A stretch of DNA of 64,000 nt from the NCBI RefSeq assembly GCF_029351045.1, contig NZ_JARKIN010000001.1:1051001-1115000 (forward strand). Reading direction: 5' to 3'. The stretch's first letter is position 1; each line of letters opens with the position of its first letter. The stretch is from Streptomyces sp. WMMB303 (lineage in GTDB: Bacteria; Actinomycetota; Actinomycetes; Streptomycetales; Streptomycetaceae). Shown in pieces: positions 55,945-64,000 of the stretch. Both the position numbers and the translations under genes were made by a program. The notes under the pieces are model-generated. The model saw nothing but the letters and a program-made list of their open reading frames with translations. It was not told the origin of the DNA and searched no databases.

Positions 55945-56214
55945 GGGCTACGCTCCCGTTCGCTGTTCACCTGGTGTGTGCGCGGACGAATACCGCGAGC
56001 GTAGTTCACCGCGGGCCGCCGGCCGGTGCGAACAGCCGCCGCGCCCGCCCCGGGAATCACCACATCGGCTCAGGTCGGCCGGACCGGACGCCCGGGGCCC
56101 GGAGTCCTCGCCGCCCGGCGCCGGGCGGACACCGCGGCACGGCCGCCGCGCCCCGGACGCCCGCGCGCGGCGCGAGGTACGGGGCGGGAAGCGCGGCGGC
56201 GGCTCCCGCTGCGG

Positions 56215-56856
56215 CTACACCGGCTCGAAGGGCCGGGCGGGCCAGGGGGCTTGGGCGGGACGCAGCGCCCCCAGACCGCCGCCGCTGGAGAGCGCGGCGG
56301 TCAGCGCCAGACACCCGACCACGAGGCAGTTGTTGTGCAGCTGCCCGGCGAGCGCCCCCCGCACCAGTTCCTCCACCGGCACCCTGGCCAGCTCCATGTC
56401 GGCCTCTTCCCCGGAGACCTCGAAGCGCGCGCCCTCGGCCTCGGACAGCCGCCGGGCCAGGAAGATCCGTACGGCTTCGTCGCTGCCGCCGGGGGTGGTG
56501 TAGACGTCGACCAGGACCCGCCAGTCCTCGGCCTGGACGTGGGCCTCCTCGTACAGCTCCCGCTGCGCGGCGGCCAGCGGGTTCTCGCCGGGGACGTCCA
56601 GCAGGCCGGCCGGGATCTCCCACAGCTTCTCGCGGACGGGGTGCCGGTACTGGCTGAGGACCAGCACGTGGTCCTGGTCGTCCAGGGCCAGCACGGCGAC
56701 CGAACCGGGGTGGGTCTGGTAGTCGCGGCTGACGGCGACCCCGTCGGGCATGACGACGTGGTCGGTGCGGACCCCCGTCTTGGCGCCCTGGAACGGTGTG
56801 GAGGTCGCGGTGACCTCCCACTCCTCGGGCGTGTCGGCGATGCGGGAAGCGGACAC
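56215..56856 (-). CDS. NUDIX hydrolase, ADP-ribose pyrophosphatase type
   Basis: A 213-residue enzyme. The Nudix box is AGLLDVPGENPLAAAQRELYEEAHVQAEDW, with the extra residue between the first Gly and Glu that is typical for this actinobacterial subgroup (Rv1700-like). YRHPVREKLWEIPAG and LVDVYTTPGGSDEAVRIFLARR are also typical. It cleaves ADP-ribose to AMP and ribose 5-phosphate. The GTG at 56856 is chosen because GGGGGAG lies eight bases upstream. It starts five bases after the pyrG stop, so they are co-transcribed. Confidence 0.95.
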   Translation of the reverse strand: MSASRIADTPEEWEVTATSTPFQGAKTGVRTDHVVMPDGVAVSRDYQTHPGSVAVLALDDQDHVLVLSQYRHPVREKLWEIPAGLLDVPGENPLAAAQRELYEEAHVQAEDWRVLVDVYTTPGGSDEAVRIFLARRLSEAEGARFEVSGEEADMELARVPVEELVRGALAGQLHNNCLVVGCLALTAALSSGGGLGALRPAQAPWPARPFEPV

Positions 56857-56861
56857 GGCGC

Positions 56862-58511
<1,650 letters not shown>

Positions 58512-58927
58512 GGCCAAGAGGGGGCTCCCGTGGTCGCTTGGTGGGGTGCGATGGCTGCGTCCCGGATGGGTGGCCCGGGTGGCCTCGCTGCGGTTCGGGG
58601 GGCTGCCGTCTCGAACACTTCGCGTTCGCGTGCCCACCGCTCCACGGGCTACCAGCGTAACAGTGCCGAGGGGGCGGTGCCGCTGCCGAGGCCCGTCGGC
58701 GGGTGGAGGCCGCGACCGGGTGCGCCCCAGGGTGACGGGAGAGTCGCAGCAGGTGAAGCCCTCGGTCAAGCTCACCCCATCGGCGCAGCCGGACTCAGCC
58801 GACCGTCGGGCGGAAGGGATCGCTGCGTCGTATCCTGCACGGACATCTGCCTGGGGACAGGCAGAAACTCACAGGTCATCCAGCACGTCCCGCGGGGGCG
58901 TCGCAGTTCGTTCGACTGGAGATGCAC
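58512..58927. other. Divergent intergenic region pyrG / GH15 gene
   Basis: 416 bases without a convincing gene. It should hold both promoters; TATCCT at 58831-58836 is a possible -10 box for the GH15 gene. I see no clear operator or attenuator. Confidence 0.5.
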
Positions 58928-60751
58928 GTGGCTGGGCGCATCGAAGATTACGCACTCATCGGGGATATGCAGACTGCGGCCCTGATCGGCAGGGACGGCT
59001 CGGCCGACTGGCTCTGCCTACCCCGCTTCGACTCCCATGCGGTGTTCGCCGGGCTGCTCGGCACCGAGGAACACGGGTTCTGGCGGGTGGGTCCGGCACA
59101 CCCGGCCGGGGGCGACCCGCCACCGGCCGACCGCCGCCGCTATCGAGGGGACTCCCTCGTACTGGAATCGGAGTGGGACACCCCACGGGGTACCGTCCGG
59201 ATCATCGACTTCATGCCTCCGCGGGAGAACCACGCACCGCAGTTGGTGCGCATCGTGGAGGGCGTCAGCGGACGGGTGCGGATGCGCTCGGCACTGCGGA
59301 TGCGGTTCTCCTACGGCTGGGTGGTTCCGTGGGTGCACAAGGAGGGCCGGCGCACGGTCGCCGTGGCCGGACCGGACTCCGTCTGGCTGGACACCGAGGC
59401 CGACACCTACGGCAAGGACCTGACGACCTACTCCGACTTCACCGTCGGCCCCGGCGACCGGGTGGCGTTCACCATCAGCTGGGAGGCGTCGCACCGGCCC
59501 GCGCCGGAGCTTCCCGAGCCGGAGGAGGCGCTGCGCACCACCGAGGACTTCTGGCGCGAGTGGGTCGAGACCTGCACGTACCACGGGCCCTACCGGGAGG
59601 CCGTGGTGCGCTCGCTGATCACGCTCAAGGCGCTGACCTACGCGCCCACCGGCGGGATCGTCGCCGCGCCGACCACCTCGCTGCCGGAGGAGATCGGCGG
59701 GGTACGGAACTGGGACTACCGCTTCACCTGGCTGAGGGACGCGGCCATCACCCTCTCCTCGCTCCTGCGCACCGGGTACCGCGAGGAGGCCCGCGCGTGG
59801 CGTGAGTGGCTGCTGCGCGCGGTCGCGGGCGACCCGGAGAACCTCCAGATCATGTACGGCATCGCGGGCGAACGCGAGCTGTCCGAGGCCGAGTTGAGCT
59901 GGCTTCCGGGCTACGAGGGGTCCAGGCCGGTGCGGGTGGGCAACGGCGCGGCGGGTCAGCTCCAGCTCGATGTGTACGGCGAGATGGTCGAGGCGCTGCA
60001 CCTGGGTCATATGACGGGCCTGGCGCGCAACGACTACGCCCAACTGCTCCAGCTCAAGCTGATCGGCTATCTGGAGGACCACTGGGAGGAGAAGGACGAG
60101 GGCATCTGGGAGGTGCGCGGCCCGCGCCGGCACTTCGTGCACTCCAAGGTGATGGCCTGGGTGGCCGTCGACCGCACGGTCAAGCTCATCGAGTCGGGTG
60201 ACGTCGACGGGCCGCTGGAGCGGTGGCGCACCCTGCGGGACGAGATCCACCGACAGGTCTGCGAGAAGGGTTACGACAAGGAACGGAACACCTTCACCCA
60301 GTCCTACGGCTCCAAGGAACTGGACGCCTCGCTGCTGCTGATCCCGCAGATGGGCTTCCTGCCGCCGGACGACAAGCGGGTGATCGGCACCATCGAGGCC
60401 ATCCAGCGGGAGCTGACCACCGAGGACGGCTTCGTGCTGCGCTACCCCACCAGCAGCGAGGCGGGCGCCGACGGCGCGGCCGAGAACGTGGACGGCCTCG
60501 CGGGCGAGGAGGGTGCCTTCCTGGCCTGCTCGTTCTGGCTCGCCGACGATCTGGCGATGATCGGCCGGGTGGACGAGGCCCGGAAGCTGTTCGAGAAGCT
60601 GCTCGCGCTGCGCAACGACGTGGGTCTGCTGGCCGAGGAGTGGGATTCCGCGCGCCAGCGGCAGGTCGGCAACTTCCCGCAGGCGTTCAGCCACGTCCCC
60701 CTGATCGACACCGCGTTGCGGCTGACCGCCTCCGGAGCGTACGGGGTCTGA
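58928..60751 (+). CDS. GH15-family glycosidase (trehalase/glucoamylase type)
   Basis: A 607-residue intracellular enzyme (no signal peptide). The N-terminal beta-sandwich has IEDYALIGDMQTAALIGRDGSADWLCLPRFDS; the (alpha/alpha)6 barrel has RNWDYRFTWLRDAAITLSSLL and catalytic Glu candidates in EEKDEGIWEVRGPRRHFVHSKVMAWVAVDR and LLAEEWDS. Such actinobacterial GH15 proteins include the M. smegmatis trehalase. So hydrolysis of trehalose or short glucans is likely. The GTG at 58928 is preferred because GGAG stands six bases before it; an ATG lies two codons upstream. Confidence 0.94.
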   Translation: MAGRIEDYALIGDMQTAALIGRDGSADWLCLPRFDSHAVFAGLLGTEEHGFWRVGPAHPAGGDPPPADRRRYRGDSLVLESEWDTPRGTVRIIDFMPPRENHAPQLVRIVEGVSGRVRMRSALRMRFSYGWVVPWVHKEGRRTVAVAGPDSVWLDTEADTYGKDLTTYSDFTVGPGDRVAFTISWEASHRPAPELPEPEEALRTTEDFWREWVETCTYHGPYREAVVRSLITLKALTYAPTGGIVAAPTTSLPEEIGGVRNWDYRFTWLRDAAITLSSLLRTGYREEARAWREWLLRAVAGDPENLQIMYGIAGERELSEAELSWLPGYEGSRPVRVGNGAAGQLQLDVYGEMVEALHLGHMTGLARNDYAQLLQLKLIGYLEDHWEEKDEGIWEVRGPRRHFVHSKVMAWVAVDRTVKLIESGDVDGPLERWRTLRDEIHRQVCEKGYDKERNTFTQSYGSKELDASLLLIPQMGFLPPDDKRVIGTIEAIQRELTTEDGFVLRYPTSSEAGADGAAENVDGLAGEEGAFLACSFWLADDLAMIGRVDEARKLFEKLLALRNDVGLLAEEWDSARQRQVGNFPQAFSHVPLIDTALRLTASGAYGV

Positions 60752-60770
60752 CGCTGCGCCCTGTTCCGGG

Positions 60771-60798
60771 TGCCCGGTGCGCGGACGCGCGCCGGGCA
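60771..60798. terminator. Bidirectional hairpin between GH15 and GT4 genes
   Basis: Arms TGCCCGGTGCGCG and CGCGCGCCGGGCA (one G-U pair), separated by two bases, between two convergent stops. Confidence 0.65.
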
Positions 60799-60888
60799 GC
60801 TCACGGTAGGTGCGACTCACGGGGGTGCCGTTCGCCGGATCCCGCGGTACAGGGCGCCCGGCGGTCCGGGGCGGCGGGCGTGCCGGGT

Positions 60889-62115
60889 TCAGCGATCGGC
60901 CGCGGCGCGGATCACCTCGTCGTACACGCCGAGGACCAGCGCGGCGGTGTCGTCCTCGCCGGGCCAGGTGCGTGCCCGGGCCCGGCCCGCCGCGCCGAGC
61001 GCGGCACGGCGGGCCGGGTCGGCCAGCAGGCCCAGCACGGCGGAGGCGAGCGAGTCGGCGTCGCCGCAGGGGACCAGTACGGCGGCGGTGCCGACCAGTT
61101 CGGGAACGCCGCCGCTCGCCGCCGCGACCAACGGCACACCCGCGCGCAGGGCTTCCTGGGCGACCAGCGAGGGCCCCCGGCAGCGGGTGGGCTGCAGCGC
61201 GATGTCGGCCTCCGCCAGCAGCCGCAGAGCGTCGTCCCGCCGCCCCAGCAGCCGTACCGGCAGCTTCTCCTTGTCGATCCGGCGCTGCAGCACGTCCCGC
61301 CCGGGGCCCTCCCCCGCGACGGCGAGCAGCGGCGCGGGGGTGAGGCCGCGCCAGGCGCGGGCGGCGGTCAGCGCAGTGTCGTGGCCGTGGCCGCGCCGCC
61401 CGTCCAGCCGGCCGACGGCCACCAGCAGCGGCCGGTCCGCGACCCCGAGCCCCGCGCGCGCCGTGCTCCCGAGCCTGTCCGGAGCTGCCGCGTCCTCCCG
61501 GTCCGGTGCCGGCACGGCCCCGGTCAGCGGGACGGGTGCCGGGGCGAGACGTGCGTCGCGGGCTCCGCTGCGGCGCGCGGCATCCACGAGTTCGGTGGTG
61601 GTCCCCAGGACGACGGTCGCGGCACGGGCCACCCGCCGGAGCAGAAGCCGGGTCACCAGGTCGTGGGCGGCGTCCGTCCGCGAGGCGTGTCCGGGCCCGG
61701 CGCGTGGCAGGGCGTGCCAGGTGACGACGAGCGGCACCGGACCCCGCCGTCTGCCGAGCGCGAGGGCGGCCAGCAGCCCGGCGCGCAGACCGTGCGCGTG
61801 GACGAGATCGGCCTCTGCGCAGACCGCGCGCAGCCGGGCCACCGCGTCGGCCTCCGAACGGGCGGGCAGGGCGGTGAACTCCGCGCCGGTTCCGGTGAAC
61901 GAGTGCCGCAGTGCTGCATCGTGCCGGGTGCACACCGTCACCCGCACCCCGCGCGCGGTCAGTCCACTGGCGAGGGAGCGCGCGTGAGCCGCCGTGCGCG
62001 CCGAGGGTACGTACGTCCCGTCGGCCGCCGGCCCGCCCCCGAGCACATGCACGGCGTGCGGCGGCCGCGCACCGACCGCGGGCCGGCGTGCGGCGTGGGG
62101 ACGGCTCGGGCTCAC
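60889..62115 (-). CDS. Family 4 glycosyltransferase
   Basis: A 408-residue GT-B enzyme. The acceptor domain starts HAVHVLGGGPAADGTYVPSARTAAHARSLASGLTARGVRVTVC. The donor domain has PLLVAVGRLDGRRGHGHDTALTAARA (near residue 215), and the E-x7-E region is in CRGPSLVAQEALRAGVPLVAAASGGVPELVGTAAVLVPCGDADSL. The GTG at 62115 follows GGGAGC; a longer frame to 62244 is rejected because it would run through a hairpin. The sugar and acceptor are unknown. It lies downstream of recN on the same strand but a hairpin separates them. Confidence 0.9.
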   Translation of the reverse strand: MSPSRPHAARRPAVGARPPHAVHVLGGGPAADGTYVPSARTAAHARSLASGLTARGVRVTVCTRHDAALRHSFTGTGAEFTALPARSEADAVARLRAVCAEADLVHAHGLRAGLLAALALGRRRGPVPLVVTWHALPRAGPGHASRTDAAHDLVTRLLLRRVARAATVVLGTTTELVDAARRSGARDARLAPAPVPLTGAVPAPDREDAAAPDRLGSTARAGLGVADRPLLVAVGRLDGRRGHGHDTALTAARAWRGLTPAPLLAVAGEGPGRDVLQRRIDKEKLPVRLLGRRDDALRLLAEADIALQPTRCRGPSLVAQEALRAGVPLVAAASGGVPELVGTAAVLVPCGDADSLASAVLGLLADPARRAALGAAGRARARTWPGEDDTAALVLGVYDEVIRAAADR

Positions 62116-62229
62116 GGCGGACGGGCTCCCTGGCTCGGAGGTGGGCGGATGCGTGCCCAGGATGCCAGCCCAACCGGGACCGGCACGCCGTCGCGCGGAC
62201 CGCGGCGCCGCCACGCAGGGCGTACACCC

Positions 62230-62259
62230 CGCGCTCTCACTCACACGAGTGAGAGCGCG
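62230..62259 (-). terminator. Perfect 13-base hairpin between recN and GT4 gene
   Basis: Arms CGCGCTCTCACTC and GAGTGAGAGCGCG with loop ACAC, 64 bases after the recN stop. It most likely ends recN transcription. Confidence 0.75.
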
Positions 62260-62322
62260 TGAAGCCGCATCGTGCGCCCCCAGGCGCGCGCTCCACCGCG
62301 CGTGCCCGGGGCGCGCGGCGGC

Positions 62323-64000
62323 TCACAGTCCACCGCGGGCCGCCTCCAGGAGTTCCTCGGCGTGTGCCCGGGCGAGTTCGGAGTCCTCCTGGCCGGCGAG
62401 CATCCGGGACAGCTCACGCACCCGCTCCTCGCCGTCCATGACCCGGACACCGCTGCGGGTCACCGACCCGTCGTCGGTCTTCTGCACCACCAGGTGCCGG
62501 TCGGCGAACGCAGCCACCTGCGGCAGGTGCGTGACCACCACCACCTGCGCCGACCGGGCGAGCCGCGCCAGCCGGCGTCCGACCTCGACCGCCGCCTTGC
62601 CCCCGACACCCGCGTCGACCTCGTCGAACAGATACGTCGGCACCGGATCGGAGTCGGCGAAGACCACCTCGACCGCGAGCATCACCCGGGACAGCTCACC
62701 GCCGGAGGCGCCCTTGGCGATGGGCCGGGGCGGCGCCCCCGGATGCGGGGCGAGCAGCAGTTCGACCTCGTCCGTGCCATGCGGCCCGAAGGCCACCGGG
62801 CGTCCGTCGACCTCGATGCCGTCCGGATCCTCGGTGTGCTTGAGCGCGAAGCTGACCCGGGCGTGCGGCATCGCCAGCTCGGACAGTTCCTCGGTCACCG
62901 CGTCCGCGAACCGCTTGGCGGCGTCCGCACGCGCCTCGCCGAGCGTACGGGCGAGGGACCCGAGCTCGGCACGGAGCGCGTCCCGCTCGGCACCCAGCTC
63001 GCCGATCCGGTCGTCGTCGCCCTCCAGCTCGGCCAACCGCTCGGCACCCTCCCGGGCCCAGCCGAGTACGGCGCTGATGTCCTCGCCGTACTTGCGGGTG
63101 AGCTGCGCGAGTACGGCACGGCGCTCCTCGACCGCGGCCAGGCGGAGCGGGTCGGCGTCCAGATCGTCGGCGTACCCGGCCAGTTCGCCCGCGACGTCGG
63201 AGAGCAGGATGTGCACCTCGCCCAGCCGGTCGGCCAGCGCGGCCAGCGCCGGATCGTGCGCGCGCACCGCCTCCAGCGCACGGTGCGCCCCGGCGACGAG
63301 CGTGGCCGCGTCGACGCCTTCGGGATCGGCGGGGTCTCCGGCCAGCGCGCCGTGCGCGGTGGTGGCGGCGGAGGCCAACGCCTCGGCATGGCCCAGCCGT
63401 TCGGCCTCGGCGGTCAGTTCGGTGTCCTCGCCGGACCGCGGCTCGGCGGCCTCGACCTCCTGGATGCCGAAGCGCAGCAGGTCCGCCTCCTGGGCGCGGT
63501 CGCGGGCCCGGGTGGTCAGCTCCTCCCACTCCGCGGCGACAGCACGCAGCCTGCGGTACGCCTCCTGGTAGGCGGCCAGCGGCCGGGCCACCGCCTCGCC
63601 CGCGTAGCGGTCCAGCGCCTCGCGCTGCCGCGCGGCGCGCAGCAGGCCCTGCTGGTCGGTCTGGCCGTGCACGGCCACCAGATCGTCGCCCAACTCGGCG
63701 AGCAGCCCGGCCGGCACCGAACGCCCGCCCACGTGGGCCCGCGATCGCCCTTCGGCCGAGACGGTGCGGCTGACCAGCAACGCCCCCTCGTCCAGCTCAG
63801 CGCCCGCCTCCTCGGCACGGCGCGCCGCCGGCGCGTCCGGTGCCAGTGCGATCCGGCCCTCGACGAGGGCGGACCTGGCGCCCACCCGGACCAGCCCGGC
63901 GTCGGCACGCCCGCCGAGCAGCAGTCCGAGGCTCGTGACGACCATGGTCTTCCCGGCGCCGGTCTCGCCGGTCACCGCGGTGAAGCCTGGGGACAGCTCG
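62323..64000 (-). CDS. recN: DNA repair protein RecN (5' end cut by window edge)
   Basis: About 559 residues are in the window; the first 20-25 residues lie outside. The P-loop is TGETGAGKTMVV at the edge. Coiled-coil arms fill the middle (AEWEELTTRARDRAQEADLL, GELGAERDALRAELGSLARTLGEARADAAKRFADAV). The ABC signature is KGASGGELSRVMLAVEVVF, and Walker B is YLFDEVDAGVGGKAAVEVGRRL with VVVVTHLPQVAAFADRHLVV. RecN is an SMC-like ATPase in double-strand-break repair. No SOS box can be seen because the promoter lies outside. Confidence 0.97.
   Translation of the reverse strand, partial: ELSPGFTAVTGETGAGKTMVVTSLGLLLGGRADAGLVRVGARSALVEGRIALAPDAPAARRAEEAGAELDEGALLVSRTVSAEGRSRAHVGGRSVPAGLLAELGDDLVAVHGQTDQQGLLRAARQREALDRYAGEAVARPLAAYQEAYRRLRAVAAEWEELTTRARDRAQEADLLRFGIQEVEAAEPRSGEDTELTAEAERLGHAEALASAATTAHGALAGDPADPEGVDAATLVAGAHRALEAVRAHDPALAALADRLGEVHILLSDVAGELAGYADDLDADPLRLAAVEERRAVLAQLTRKYGEDISAVLGWAREGAERLAELEGDDDRIGELGAERDALRAELGSLARTLGEARADAAKRFADAVTEELSELAMPHARVSFALKHTEDPDGIEVDGRPVAFGPHGTDEVELLLAPHPGAPPRPIAKGASGGELSRVMLAVEVVFADSDPVPTYLFDEVDAGVGGKAAVEVGRRLARLARSAQVVVVTHLPQVAAFADRHLVVQKTDDGSVTRSGVRVMDGEERVRELSRMLAGQEDSELARAHAEELLEAARGGL

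Noticed and set aside
59018..62227. A minus-strand reading frame of more than 1000 codons across the GH15 and GT4 genes
   Set aside because: Runs antisense through GH15 and out of frame through the GT4 gene; no domain or sensible start.
62116..62244. Upstream start (GTG at 62244) for the GT4 gene
   Set aside because: The frame would start inside a perfect 13-base hairpin and add 43 residues unlike a GT4 N-terminus.

Overview
The base composition (very high G+C with G/C-rich third codon positions), GTG/TTG starts behind AAGGAGG-type ribosome sites, two streptogrisin proteases, a small Rpf-like transglycosylase, a SepF paralogue and a sortase-tailed LPMO all point to a Streptomyces chromosome (core region). 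From memory, the order resembles the SCO1700-SCO1780 region of S. coelicolor. The right half keeps the older actinobacterial order recN-pyrG-nudix-...-parA-scpA-scpB-rsuA-cmk-der that is also found in mycobacteria. I saw no insertion sequence, prophage, CRISPR array, tRNA or rRNA gene.

Region 1 (1-8.6 kb) is catabolic. It holds an acyl-CoA ligase (cut by the window edge) coupled to an SDR, a MaoC hydratase, a TetR regulator with two matching operator-like sites, an alcohol/aldehyde dehydrogenase pair, and homogentisate dioxygenase (hmgA) with a perfect palindrome at its promoter and a GntR/UTRA regulator just downstream.

Region 2 (8.6-20 kb) is mixed. It holds a DUF5925 AAA ATPase with a divergent 88-residue protein, a secreted protein, a small GntR regulator, a tandem-GNAT acetyltransferase, a MarP-type membrane serine protease, a sortase-anchored AA10 LPMO, a PPOX flavoprotein, a secreted lipase and a CopA copper ATPase behind CsoR-like sites.

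Region 3 (19.7-29.5 kb) holds a LexA-box-controlled dnaE2 coupled to an ImuB-like Y-family protein whose catalytic acids look replaced, a solitary asd gene, tandem streptogrisins D- and B-like, and sepF-like (SflB type).

Region 4 (29.5-41.7 kb) is mostly envelope and transport: glutaryl-CoA-type dehydrogenase, MFS exporter, PIG-V-like mannosyltransferase, PAP2 phosphatase, I78 inhibitor, WYL regulator, a GT4 enzyme coupled to an unknown protein, an Rpf/LysM protein and two conserved unknowns.

Region 5 (41.7-64 kb) is a nearly unidirectional minus-strand housekeeping block. It covers ribosome assembly (der), phospholipid acylation (plsC-like), CMP kinase, tyrosine synthesis (aroH-type chorismate mutase and tyrA), rRNA pseudouridylation (rsuA/rluB), chromosome condensation (scpB, scpA, a ribbon-helix-helix-like protein, a ParA ATPase), alanine dehydrogenase, a STAND/TPR protein, ADP-ribose nudix, CTP synthase, a GT4 enzyme and recN (cut by the right edge), with a plus-strand GH15 trehalase/glucoamylase and a DUF952 gene inserted.

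Most of the window is ordinary core genome. The points most worth checking are the SOS mutasome cassette without ImuA, the ParA plus RHH-like partner fused to the scpAB operon, the sortase-anchored LPMO, the divergent DUF5925 ATPase pair, and four sets of clear operator palindromes.
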